Source: Pollutimonas sp963706785
GTDB taxonomy: Bacteria; Pseudomonadota; Gammaproteobacteria; Burkholderiales; Burkholderiaceae_B
NCBI GenBank assembly: GCA_963706785.1
Contig: CAVPNJ010000006.1
Span: 1 to 64,000 of the forward strand
Length of the DNA: 64,000 nt
Reading direction: 5' to 3'
The notes under the pieces are model-generated. The model searched no databases. It was not told where the DNA came from and saw nothing but the letters and a program-made list of their open reading frames with translations. Below, piece by piece: positions 29,465 to 39,079 of the stretch. The first letter of the stretch is position 1; each line of letters begins with the position of its first letter. Made by a program: the position numbers and the translations under genes.

Positions 29465-30411
29465 TAGAATTCCAGAACGACCTTGCTGTAGGTCGGATCG
29501 TTAAAGGTTTCGTCTATGGCCTGCGAAAACGGCGTTGCCTGCACCTTGAAAATAGCAGGCCAGTCGATGACCTCGAATTCGTCGTGCGCGACCAGCGCCT
29601 GCAGCTGGTCTGCCGTGAAAGGCGGATTCTTGTCGAACAGCGCCCAGGTCTTCAATAAGCTATAGAACAGGCCATAAGGGATTTTGACGATACGCGCCGG
29701 GGCGTGTGTGGCCCGCTTGATTTGGCGAATGATGTCGATGTAGTCGACCTTTTCCAGGCCCGTAATGTTGAACACCTGGCCGCTTATCTGCGTTTCCAGG
29801 CAACTGATGATAATGCTGCAAAAGTCGCCCACATACAGGGGCTGGCGCATGTAGCGTCCGCTGCCGGGAATGGGAAAAACCGGCACTTTTTGCATGAAGC
29901 GCGACAGCCACCCCAGGTGCTTGCGATCGAACCAGCCAAACATCAGGGTAGGGCGCAGTACGACGCAATTAATGCCGCTGGCGAGTACGTGTTCTTCCTG
30001 TTCTTTTTTTGTGTTCGTATAGTGGTCGTTGGCCACCGATTCCACCACCGACGAACTGATGTGCACCGTATAGGGAATGTTGTAGCGCTTGATCAACGGC
30101 AGGATATTGTCGGTCGACGTAATGTTGTTGCGGATGAACGGCTCCAGCTTGGGGTCGCCAATTTGCGCCTGCAGCATTACCACGGCATCGGCGCCTTCGA
30201 AGTGCTTTTCCCAGTCGCCATGCTCGGCCAGGTCGGCGTATTCAATAACAATATCGGGATGGAATTTGCGCAGCACTTCCAGATTGGCGCGATGTTTATC
30301 CAGCACCACCAAATTGGTGTAGCCCCTACGCTTCAACTGGGCGACGAGGTTCTGGCCGACTAGCCCGGCGCCGCCTGGCAGAACGATTTTCTTATTTTGG
30401 ATAGTATTCAT
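29464..30411 (-). CDS. NAD-dependent epimerase/dehydratase family protein
   Basis: Intact 315-residue extended SDR: KKIVLPGGAGLVGQNLVAQL (nucleotide site), VHISSSVVESVANDH and YTNTKKEQEEH (Tyr-x3-Lys), RPTLMFGWFDRKHLGW. It may act on a nucleotide sugar or, given its operon, on a polyprenyl-linked sugar. It lies 6 bases after the GT-C gene and overlaps the FAD oxidoreductase by one base, so the two are likely produced together. Substrate unknown. Confidence 0.82.
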   Translation of the reverse strand: MNTIQNKKIVLPGGAGLVGQNLVAQLKRRGYTNLVVLDKHRANLEVLRKFHPDIVIEYADLAEHGDWEKHFEGADAVVMLQAQIGDPKLEPFIRNNITSTDNILPLIKRYNIPYTVHISSSVVESVANDHYTNTKKEQEEHVLASGINCVVLRPTLMFGWFDRKHLGWLSRFMQKVPVFPIPGSGRYMRQPLYVGDFCSIIISCLETQISGQVFNITGLEKVDYIDIIRQIKRATHAPARIVKIPYGLFYSLLKTWALFDKNPPFTADQLQALVAHDEFEVIDWPAIFKVQATPFSQAIDETFNDPTYSKVVLEF

Positions 30412-30417
30412 ATCTAT

Positions 30418-32512
30418 TTATTCTTTTACCGCGATGGCTGACCACTCGCCCCAACCGTCGCCTGCATCGATAAAGGTTACCGTAAACGTATCGGGCAGTC
30501 GCGAAACAGTAAAGTCGAGCAATGTCCAATCATTCGCCAAAGGTAGGGCTGTCGATGTATCTTTGTGGTGATTAATTTCCAGATGCTGCCTCGTGGCGCT
30601 TGGTCCCGAACGATATAACAACTTGTCGCCACGCTTCAGGTTTAAGGATATCGAACCGACGTCGGCGTCAGACTGTATGTAGCTGCCTAAAACGACAAGG
30701 CCATCGGCGCTTGTTTTCTGAAAGTCTTTTCCTTGCCATCCGTCATTTTCTATCAAGCTTTCCTTCCTTACGGTTACCGAGTCGGGCGCAAGCTTCGATG
30801 GAATGACGTGAAAAAATGTTAGAGGTGTCTTTAAAGACGCGGCGCAACCCGTTGCGACACTCGCTAGAGTTATCTGCTCGCCTTCATATTGGGTTAACAA
30901 GTATCCCTTGAACTGATTCAACGGCAGGTTCTCGGCATTCGCTGCACCAGGGGCCCGGTGCTCTTCGGTAAGCGCATAACCGACGATCGTACCTGCGGCA
31001 TTCGTGATTTGTACCGGCCCGCGCACGGCGCGACCGTCTTCGCCCAGCATGCTACCTTCTATACGTACGTAGCGGCTGTTCTGATCTATGTCGCTGACTC
31101 TATCGATATTGCCGCTGCATGCCGAGGTCGTGGTTATTGATTGCTGCGTCCCTATCAGCTTGCCGACGTTCTTTATTGGTGCAAGGCCAAAAACGGACAG
31201 GTCTTGTTCGACCGCTACCGCGCTGGTGTCCATCAACACCTGTGGTCTGGGATGAAGCTTTTTAAGCTGCGTGTCATCCTTGACTCGAAGTTCTAGCGCC
31301 AAGGCAGCGACTTGGCGATCAAACAGCTCGTCGAAAGGTAGTAGAGCGGTTAGCTGATAAGGGAACATCATGGCGGCAAGAGGCAACGCGAGCAGCAGTA
31401 CTTTGTTTCCCCAGCGTTCCAGACGAACGGCCAGAATCGGTGCGTATAGAACCAACGTCGCCGCCCAGGCCATTAGGGCGGGCGTCGTGTACCTGCTTGC
31501 CAGCGCTTGATCCAGACCGAGTATTAGTCGACCGCCGCCGGTGCCAAAGGCCGTGCCGCCAACATACAAAATAAAGGTCAGCAGTGCCAAGGACAAACTG
31601 GATATTGACCGCGCGCTTATGGCTCTAATGCAGAAAACGACACAGCTTGCGATTAAGAAAAAACCGGCGAACTCAGCAATATTCCGGCCCAGTCTTCCGC
31701 CTGCGAAGAAGTAGTTAAAGGGGCTGCCGATGTAAATCAGCACATATCTGAACAGCTCGATCGGGTGATTTAAAAGCGCATCGCGCAACGATCCATGGTG
31801 CCCAGCCGCGACAAAACCATGGAAGTAAATCGTAATTCCGGCGATGGAAAGCAATGCAAGGAAGGCCGCCTTTCGTTTTTCCCAGGCCAAGCAGCATTGT
31901 CAGCAAACACGCCAGTGGCAATGCCAGTACGCCGTTAGCCATGGTGCCGATGGCGGCCACGCCCAGCAGACAGGCCGCGATATACCAGCCAAAAGAACGC
32001 GCAGTATCGGTCGCCGACTTATGTATGCAGAAGAAGACGGCTAAAGGCAGAAGTTGGGATAGAAAAAACTGGCTTTGAAAGCCCCAGGTCAGATTTTCAT
32101 ACTGACACCATGCAAACAGGCCAGCGAAAATAATCAGACCAAGGAAACGGCGAAAGTGCTGGTGCTGGGCGCCTGGTAATTGCCCGCGCAGGTACACATA
32201 GAAAAGAGTTCCGGACAGTCCCGCCAACACATAATTCATGATGATCAGGAACGCACCCGCTCCACGAAACCATGTCAAATCCATCCAGAACAGCAGTCGT
32301 GCCAGCACAATACGGTGCTCGTTATGCTGGTCCCACCATGCGTGCCACCCACCATTTTTAAAGGAGACATAAAAATTAAGGTAACTGTCCCACATGTCCA
32401 TGTAAGGAACCGCAGAATAACGGTTGACCCCTCCTGCAATCGCAAGCGCGATAAATAAGGCCGCGACTGTTATCGTGAATACCAATGCGTAACGTTGCTT
32501 AGACAGGAACAT
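30418..32512 (-). pseudogene. Large GT-C type membrane protein with C-terminal extracytoplasmic domain, one frameshift
   Basis: The N-terminal half (32512-~31870) has a helix FTITVAALFIALAIAGG, then a periplasmic loop YSAVPYMDMWDSYLNFYVSF and DQHNEHRIVLARLLFWMDL, whose acidic MDMWD and HNEHR patterns look like a GT-C active-site loop. After one shift near 31870 the rest (to 30418) holds more helices and then ~320 residues of beta-rich soluble sequence, presumably periplasmic. Total ~697 residues. Its place directly after the DprE1/DprE2-like genes makes it the leading candidate for the transferase using the polyprenyl-phosphoryl pentose. No close family name comes to mind. The C-terminal part shares a pattern with 24112-24477. 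Confidence 0.6.
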
Positions 32513-32517
32513 AGGGG

Positions 32518-33273
32518 TCAGATGTCCATTTTGTTAAAAACGAAGCGGGGCAGGTGGCGGATGATCATCATGATCAGTTCCCATTTACGGGGGGCGTAAA
32601 TCACCGGGCGGCCGTCTTCTATGCCACGAACAATGTCCGACGCCACCGATTCGACGCTGGCAAGTTTCGCGCCACTGCCTTTCATGCTGGCTGTCATGGG
32701 GGTGTCGGTCGGGCCCGGCTTAATCAAGACCACCTTTACGTTCGTCCCAGCCAGCCGATGTTGCAGGCCCTGCGCATAGCGTGTCACCAGGCCTTTTGCC
32801 GCCCCATAGACATAATTGGATTTACGGCCGCGGTCGCCCGCTACCGATCCGATAATTGCCAGCGTACCCTGGTTGATCTTCTGCATGCGGCTGGCAAACG
32901 CTTCGGCAAATAATACGGGCGACACACCGTTTACGTTCAAGGCAGTGTTGCACGCGTCAAGGTCGGTCTGGCATTCTTTCTGGTCAGGCAGCGAGCCATG
33001 GGCGATCAATACACAATCGACCGGGCCGGTCGCGACAATGCTGTCGGCCAATTCCTGGATGGCAGCTGCGTTGACGAAATCAGCGATCAAGACCTGTACG
33101 GTCGACTGCGGGCCGCGCACGCGCAGGTCGGCGGCTACGCGTTCGGTACGTTCGGCATTGCGTCCCACTAATATAAGTTCAATGCTGGCGTTGGCCGTCC
33201 ATAGCCGGGCGCAGTGTTCGGCGATGGCCGACGTTGCGCCTATGATCACAATCTTTCTTTTTTTGTTCTGCAC
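32518..33273 (-). CDS. DprE2-like SDR (polyprenylphospho-2-keto-pentofuranose reductase)
   Basis: 251 residues, intact. KIVIIGATSAIAEHCARLW (nucleotide site), GSVAGDRGRKSNYVYGAAKG (catalytic Ser and Tyr-x3-Lys), and KPGPTDTPMTASMKGSG, all characteristic of DprE2. In mycobacteria DprE2 reduces the 2-keto intermediate made by DprE1 to decaprenyl-phosphoryl-beta-D-arabinofuranose. The gene lies 2 bases after the DprE1-like gene, in the same order as in actinobacteria, which strongly supports a joint function here. Confidence 0.85.
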   Translation of the reverse strand: MQNKKRKIVIIGATSAIAEHCARLWTANASIELILVGRNAERTERVAADLRVRGPQSTVQVLIADFVNAAAIQELADSIVATGPVDCVLIAHGSLPDQKECQTDLDACNTALNVNGVSPVLFAEAFASRMQKINQGTLAIIGSVAGDRGRKSNYVYGAAKGLVTRYAQGLQHRLAGTNVKVVLIKPGPTDTPMTASMKGSGAKLASVESVASDIVRGIEDGRPVIYAPRKWELIMMIIRHLPRFVFNKMDI

Positions 33274-33275
33274 TG

Positions 33276-34574
33276 TCAGCTTCCCATTAATCGGCGCGAC
33301 ATGGCGGAGCTTATGCCCGGGTCGCGGTACTGCTTGAATTCGGCAAGACGGGGATAGCCCGCCTCGAATAAGTCGCGCGGCATGCGGGCGTCTTTGGCGG
33401 GGTACAGGCGGCCACCGGCCTGCCGCACGATATTGTCCAGCCTGGAGAACAGCCTTGCCGTACCAGTGCCTTTGTTAGGAAAATCCAGCGCCAGCGTGAC
33501 CCCGGGCTGCGGAAAGCTCAGCATGCCAAGCGATTGCCTTTCGCCAAAGGTTTTCAGCACCGCCAGAAAAGAGCCGTCGCCGGAACGCGCTATTTCTTTC
33601 AGCATGGCCTGCACGGCATCGCGCCCAACGCTACGCGGCACCACGCACTGGTACTGAAAAAATCCCTTGGGCCCGTAGATGCGATTCCATTCGTGAATAC
33701 TGTCCAGCGGGTAGAAAAAGGGTTCGTAGTGGCTCATGCCGGTCCCCGCCTTGCGGGCCTGCAAATAGTAATAAGCCTGATTGAAAGGCTTTAACGATAG
33801 ACTGTTGATCAGGGAAACCGGCGGGGTAAACGGAACGGTCAGTTTGCGCCCGGCGCGGTTCGATGGCCAATCGGTACGCGGAGCATGGTTCGCGCGCATG
33901 AACACCCCCCGACCGGTTGCGCCTATACAGTCTATCCACGACACCGTATGTTCCCATCCGGCTTCGGACGCATCCGCCAGCTGAAAGAACTCGTCAAGAT
34001 TGGCGTAGGGTAGGGTTTCAGTAGAAAGCCATGGGCCGGCCACCCGGCGCAGCTGTATGCTGGCCTGCACGATAACGCCCGTTAAGCCCATTCCGCCCAC
34101 GGTGGCGGCAAACCAGTCGCTATGCTGTTTCGGACCGCAGTCGATCACGCTGCCGTCGGTGCGTTGCAGGCGCAGGCTACGCACATGGTCGCCAAACGAC
34201 CCCATGACATGGTGATTTTTGCCATGGATATCGTTGGCAATGGCCCCACCTATGGTCACCATTTGGGTACCCGGGGTTACCGGCAGCATCCAGTCCCTGG
34301 GCACCAATAGGCGTTGAATATCGCGCAGCAGGGTTCCTGCTTCGCACACCAATATGCCGGTCGTTTCGTCGAAGCCAATTAAATGGTCCAGTCCGCGCGT
34401 ACTAAACAGCGTGCCGTGGGGATTCAGGCAGACGTCGCCATAGCTGCGCCCCATGCCGTAGGCAATGCCCGGCAGCGATTGCCGCATCTGGGCGGCCAAG
34501 GCATCAGGGTTTAATAAGGGTACGATCTTGTGTTCATCGGCCGACAGACGACCCCACGACGACATTTTTACCAT
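33276..34574 (-). CDS. DprE1-like FAD-linked oxidase (polyprenylphosphoryl-ribose 2'-oxidase)
   Basis: 432 residues, intact, VAO-type flavoprotein. The FAD domain shows GMGRSYGDVCLNPHGT and IANDIHGKNHHVMGSFGDHV, then WFAATVGGMGLTGVI. The substrate domain shows FFQYQCVVPRSV, FLAVLKTFG and LYPAKDARM, whose Lys394 corresponds to the conserved catalytic-site lysine. DprE1 oxidises the 2'-hydroxyl of decaprenyl-phosphoryl-ribose. At the position of the mycobacterial benzothiazinone-binding Cys (in the segment before DFP) this protein has Ala362. It overlaps the UbiA-HAD gene by 7 bases. Confidence 0.87.
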   Translation of the reverse strand: MVKMSSWGRLSADEHKIVPLLNPDALAAQMRQSLPGIAYGMGRSYGDVCLNPHGTLFSTRGLDHLIGFDETTGILVCEAGTLLRDIQRLLVPRDWMLPVTPGTQMVTIGGAIANDIHGKNHHVMGSFGDHVRSLRLQRTDGSVIDCGPKQHSDWFAATVGGMGLTGVIVQASIQLRRVAGPWLSTETLPYANLDEFFQLADASEAGWEHTVSWIDCIGATGRGVFMRANHAPRTDWPSNRAGRKLTVPFTPPVSLINSLSLKPFNQAYYYLQARKAGTGMSHYEPFFYPLDSIHEWNRIYGPKGFFQYQCVVPRSVGRDAVQAMLKEIARSGDGSFLAVLKTFGERQSLGMLSFPQPGVTLALDFPNKGTGTARLFSRLDNIVRQAGGRLYPAKDARMPRDLFEAGYPRLAEFKQYRDPGISSAMSRRLMGS

Positions 34575-36001
34575 GGCAGCCCTACGGCGCCGGTGATCAT
34601 TACCGCGGCAAAGATAGCGCCTGCCAGCAGGCTGGCCTTATCTTTCATGGCAAATATCAAAGGGTCGTCATGCATTTCACCCCGATGGGCGCGCAGCCAC
34701 ATCCAGCTGATCCAGAAAAGGATTACGGGTACGGCCCCCCAGATTACTTCTGGGGATTGGTAAAGCTGGACGACGGTATTGCTGTCTAGATATAGCGCCA
34801 ATACCACCACCGCCGAATAGGCCGACGAAAGGCCCAGCATTTGCACCAGGGAAGCGTCGGATGTCAGGTAGCCCCGGCCATGCGCCTTCTCGTTGCCCTG
34901 GGACATTTGGACTTGAAGTTCTGCGTAGCGCTTAACAAAGGCCAGCGACAGAAATAGAAAGCCGGAAAAAGCCAGCAGCCAATAGGAAAGCAGGAGGCCA
35001 GCCGCTGCGGCCCCGGCAATTATGCGCAGTATATATAATACCGCCAAGGTCAAGCAGTCGACTAGCACCAGGCGTTTCAAGCCCCAGGAATATGCGCAAG
35101 TCAGTACAAAATAGACCGCCAGCCAAGTTACGAACGACGTTCCCACCTGCACCGCCAATAGCAGGCTAAGCAGTAGCAGCACCGGCGCCAACGCGACCCC
35201 CGTCCAGGCGGGCGCAATGCCCGAGGCGAAAGGGCGATTACGCTTGCGCGGGTGCCGGCGGTCGCTTTCCAGATCCATCAGGTCGTTGGCGATGTACACC
35301 GACGATGCGCACAAACTGAACGAGACAAAGGCCAGCAGCATGGCCGGCCAGGTATCGGGATCGGTAAATTGGTGGGATGCCAGTAAAGGCACTAGCAATA
35401 GCGCGTTTTTCGCCCATTGATGGACACGCAGCATGCGCGCCAGTACGCCAAGGCCCATGGGGACGCGCGGGAATATGCGTTCGACTTCGCAGGCGACGCC
35501 GGCTTTTCGGATGACTTCGGGCGGGGCGCTAACAACGATAGCGCGTCGGGCGCGTTTCCAAACCGGGACGTCGGCGTGCGAATTACCCACATAATCGAAA
35601 CCCCCTTTGCCGAAACGATCTTCCAGCGCCTGGGCTTTGTGCTTGCCGGCCAGATTTACGCCGCCGTTGCTGGCGATCACCTCGTCAAACAAATCCAGAT
35701 GCTGGGCGATGGCCGTGGCGATAGAGAGGTCGGACGCAGTACATAAAACTACCTTCCGGCCCGAGGCTCGCTGTTGGCGCAGCCATTCCACTAGTTCGAG
35801 GTGGTAGGGCAGCGACGCCGCGTCGAATTCGCACTGTGCGGCGAGCCTTTGCTTCAAAACGGCCTTGCCTTTAAGCAGCCATGCTGGAATGCGCAGGACG
35901 TCAAGTGGACGCTCGCGGCATGCCTGTAGCGCAGTCTCGTGAAGCATATCGGTGCGGATCAGTGTGCCATCCAGATCTACGACTAGTGGAAAATAGCCCA
36001 A
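34568..36001 (-). CDS. HAD-UbiA fusion: polyprenyl-phosphate phosphoribosyltransferase (DPPR synthase-like)
   Basis: 477 residues, intact. Residues 1-~190 are a HAD hydrolase (VVDLDGTLIRTDM, VVLCTASDLS, FDYVGNSHADVPVW). Residues ~195-477 are a UbiA-type membrane transferase with the first Asp-rich motif ANDLMDLESDRRHPRKRNRP and the second around SLAFVKRYAEL. In mycobacteria UbiA (Rv3806c) joins PRPP and decaprenyl phosphate to make 5-phosphoribosyl-decaprenyl phosphate, which then needs dephosphorylation. The fused HAD domain is well placed to do that (inference). It is the first gene of the operon, so it defines the pathway entry. No promoter could be picked out in the 177 bases upstream. 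Confidence 0.85.
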   Translation of the reverse strand: MGYFPLVVDLDGTLIRTDMLHETALQACRERPLDVLRIPAWLLKGKAVLKQRLAAQCEFDAASLPYHLELVEWLRQQRASGRKVVLCTASDLSIATAIAQHLDLFDEVIASNGGVNLAGKHKAQALEDRFGKGGFDYVGNSHADVPVWKRARRAIVVSAPPEVIRKAGVACEVERIFPRVPMGLGVLARMLRVHQWAKNALLLVPLLASHQFTDPDTWPAMLLAFVSFSLCASSVYIANDLMDLESDRRHPRKRNRPFASGIAPAWTGVALAPVLLLLSLLLAVQVGTSFVTWLAVYFVLTCAYSWGLKRLVLVDCLTLAVLYILRIIAGAAAAGLLLSYWLLAFSGFLFLSLAFVKRYAELQVQMSQGNEKAHGRGYLTSDASLVQMLGLSSAYSAVVVLALYLDSNTVVQLYQSPEVIWGAVPVILFWISWMWLRAHRGEMHDDPLIFAMKDKASLLAGAIFAAVMITGAVGLPW

Positions 36002-36178
36002 AATAATTTCCTCAGCTTGCGGAAATAAAAGCGCTCATTCTGCCGTTTGGTACATTTCAACTGGTGCCGTCCAAATAATAAGGCTAAACGGCCATCTACG
36101 GCTCTATTGTTGGATCCTTTCATCGCGAAGCAGCAGTAATTGCTACACGGGGGCTCCATTTTTATCCTGGATAAGGCG

Positions 36179-38141
36179 CTAGCGAACCCGCGGCGGCCAA
36201 GCCAGGCTGAAGTCTTCGTAATCCAGGGTCAGGTTGGGGCTATATGCCGGGTCATCCAGCAGCGATTCGCCCCAGCGTTCTTTCATGTACATCACTTCTT
36301 TGCTGAAGCGCGCCTCCTTTTCCGGCGTATCTTCTGTGCCACGGGTCGCGGACTCGTGGTGATAAAGCTCGGCATACGGCGTCCATACGTTCCTGTAGCC
36401 CGCTTCCCTTACCCGCAGACAGAAGTCCACATCGTTAAAGGCAATTTGCAAGTCGTCTTCGTTCAGGCCTTTGACCTTTTCGAAGATTTCCTTCTTGATC
36501 AGTAGACAGGCGGCGGTGACGGCAGAAAAAGACTGAATCAATTGAGCCCGGTGGAAATAGCCGGGTTGGTGCCGTTGCAAATACTTGTGCGAATGTCCGG
36601 CAACTCCGCCCAGGCCGATCACCACACCGCCGTGCTGCAATCGGTTGTCCGGGTACCAAAGACGGGCGCCCACAGCACCCACGCCGGGCTGCATGGCAAT
36701 ACTGACCATTTCGTGCAGCCAATGAGGCGAGATCACCTCGATATCGTTGTTGACCAATGCAACGTATTCACCACGAGCCTGTTCGACCGCCGAATTGTTC
36801 AGGGCCGAATAGTTGAAGGGTTGCTCGTCTCGTATGACGCGCACTTTCGGGTTGTTCGCCAGGCTGCGAAAATACGCCAGGGTGTGCGGGTCGTCCGATC
36901 CGTTATCGATGATCAGAATCTCGTAATTCGTGTAAAGCGTCTTTTCCAGGATGCTGGTGATGCATAGCCGGATCAAATCCAGTCCGTTGCGTGTTGGGAT
37001 GATCAGGCTTACCAACGGCGCCGGTTCGGCAATGTCGTAGCGTACCCGGTACATGCCCATATGCAGTAGTTCGGACTTGGCCGATACGCCTGATGCGCGC
37101 GAAGTGGTCGTTCAGCGCGCGCTGCCCGGCCGTCGAGGCGTAGTCTTTTTCTGAACCGGCATACGCGGTGCTGCCGGCATGGCTGCGCCAGTGGTACAGC
37201 ACGCGCGGAATATGAACGATGTCTTTAGCGGCCAGGCGTTCCACGCAGCGCAGGGCCAGATCGTAGTCTTGCGCGCCTTCGTAGCCTGCGCGGAACCAAC
37301 CCAGTTCGGCTGCCAGGGTTCTTCGATACACGCCCAGATGGCAGATCATGTTGTGGGACAAGAACAGGTCTGGATTCCAGCGCGGTTTGAAGTACGGGCT
37401 GCGTCTATGGCCTGCGGAGTCGATCTTGTCCTCATCGGAATAGATCAAGCCGGCATCGGGATGCTGCAATATGGCGTCGGCAATATAGAACAGCGCCTGC
37501 GGGGGCAGCAGGTCGTCGTTGTCCAGCAGGGCCACGAATTCGCCGGTCGCCAATTCAGCCGCCGAGTTCGACGCTTGCGATATATGGCCATTTTCACTGC
37601 GATAAGCGACCTTGATGCGGCTGTCTTCCGCTGCGTGCCGGGCCAGCAGGTCGCGCACGGCCTGGTTTTTCGAGGCGTCATCGGCGATGCATAGTTCCCA
37701 TTCCGGGTACAACTGGCGACGCACCGACCAGATTGCCTGGTCAAGGAAGTCCAGCGGGGGGTCGTAAACCGGCATCACGATTGAAATTTTCGGGTGGCGG
37801 GCCATGATTTCGATTTTGGCCAGAATATCGTCACGCTTGGCGTCGTCCAGGGTATCGTAGCGGCGCACCCATTCGGTGTAGTCGTTACGATTGATGGGCT
37901 GGCCGTTTTCGTCGAATACCGGTGCCGCGTTGCGGGTTGCCATGTTCAGGCGGCGCTTGACGCCAACCCAGCCTTCCTCGCGGAATATCTTGATTGCTTT
38001 GCGAGCGGTCAACTGCAAGCCGCCGTTGTGCTGCAGCATGGTGGGCATGGCGGCCAGCACACGTTTTGCGCGGCGCAGTTGGTGCATCAACATATCGATA
38101 GGGCTGCCAGATAGTTCGTTTTTAGGCGAGGGCTTGGTCAT
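36179..38141 (-). pseudogene. Two-domain GT2 glycosyltransferase, one frameshift
   Basis: Two GT-A domains in one protein of ~650 residues. Domain 1 (from ~residue 115) shows KISIVMPVYDPPLDFLDQAI, CIADDASKNQAVRDLL and EFVALLDNDDLLPPQALFYI. After a shift near 37065, domain 2 shows VSLIIPTRNGLDLIRLCITS, ILIIDNGSDDPHTLAYF and GEYVALVNNDIEVISPHWLH, ending with FNDVDFCLRVREAGYRNVWT. Such double GT2 proteins are typical of polyrhamnan or O-antigen clusters and may act as polymerising enzymes. It is the last gene of the second ABC-export operon and overlaps the epimerase stop region (38138-38141). Confidence 0.78.
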
Positions 38142-39079
38142 TGTGGCTTATTCGATTGTGAGCTTTTGGTCCAGGCGACGGTTCGGGTGATCCCTTCGGG
38201 CAAAGACACCTTAGGCCTCCAGCCCAGTTCAGTCGCCGCCAGGCTGGTATCAAGAACATTCACCATTACGTCGAAGGCGCGTCCCGGCAAATATTGTCGC
38301 GCGATCGGGCCTCCCAGTACGCTTTCCATGGTGGTAAGCAGCTCGTTCAGGCTGGTGCCCGAACCTGAGCCAATATTAAAGACATTCTTTGTGCCTTGGT
38401 ATTCGGCCGCTTTGATGAAGGCCTCGGCCACATCGCTGATATAAATGTAGTCTCGCGTTACATTGCCGTCGCCCCAGATTTCGATGGTTTCCCCATGCAT
38501 GGCGCGGTGCAGGAATACCCCTACGGCGCCTTGTGCGGTGGCAATGCGCTGGCGTTCGCCAAACGGATTCGCCACCCGCAATATGGTCGCCTTGATGCCG
38601 TGCAACGCTTCATACATGACCAGATACTTTTCTATGGCCAGCTTTGTGATGCCATAGGAAACCTTAGGCTCGGTGGGGTGCTTTTCGTCGATGGGAATAT
38701 ATTGGGGCGGGCCATATACCGTGCCGCCCGAAGAAATAAACACCATGCGGCGCACGCCTTTGGCGGCCATGGCGATCAATAGCCGCAGTGTCGCCACCAG
38801 ATTGCTTTGCACGTCGTAAACAGGGTCGTCGTTGGAATTCTTGGGCAGCGTGGTCGATACTAAGTGAAAGACGATGTCGATGTCGTCAAGGGCATCGTTG
38901 ATGTGTTCTACGTTCTGCAGGTCGCCGCCTTGCCAGCCGACCTGCTCGCTGCCGGTGAAGACGCGGTAAGGCTTGACATCGGGTCGCTCGAAAATGCGCA
39001 CCGTATGCTGGTCCAGCAACAGGCGGTCCACGACTGCAGATCCAATAAACCCGCCACCGCCCAGAACAAGACACCTCAT
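38138..39079 (-). CDS. NAD-dependent epimerase (UDP-hexose 4-epimerase-like)
   Basis: The true start is taken as ATG 39079 (MRCLVLGGGGFIGSAVVDRL), because its nucleotide-binding motif begins right there and the ATG overlaps the stop of the gene upstream (TAATG). The open frame extends further upstream but only as a shadow. 313 residues: FHLVSTTLPKNSND, FISSGGTVYGPPQYIPID, YGITKLAIEKYLV (Tyr-x3-Lys), NPFGERQ and GDGNVTRDYIYISDVAEAFI. This resembles GalE/WbpP/Gne enzymes and probably supplies an epimerised nucleotide sugar for the second O-antigen unit. The specific reaction is not settled. Confidence 0.82.
   Translation of the reverse strand: MRCLVLGGGGFIGSAVVDRLLLDQHTVRIFERPDVKPYRVFTGSEQVGWQGGDLQNVEHINDALDDIDIVFHLVSTTLPKNSNDDPVYDVQSNLVATLRLLIAMAAKGVRRMVFISSGGTVYGPPQYIPIDEKHPTEPKVSYGITKLAIEKYLVMYEALHGIKATILRVANPFGERQRIATAQGAVGVFLHRAMHGETIEIWGDGNVTRDYIYISDVAEAFIKAAEYQGTKNVFNIGSGSGTSLNELLTTMESVLGGPIARQYLPGRAFDVMVNVLDTSLAATELGWRPKVSLPEGITRTVAWTKSSQSNKPQ

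Noticed and set aside
29704..30363. A 219-codon plus-strand frame opposite the epimerase gene
   Set aside because: The epimerase motifs (GGAGLVGQNL, YTNTKK) are on the minus strand; the plus frame has no supporting motif.
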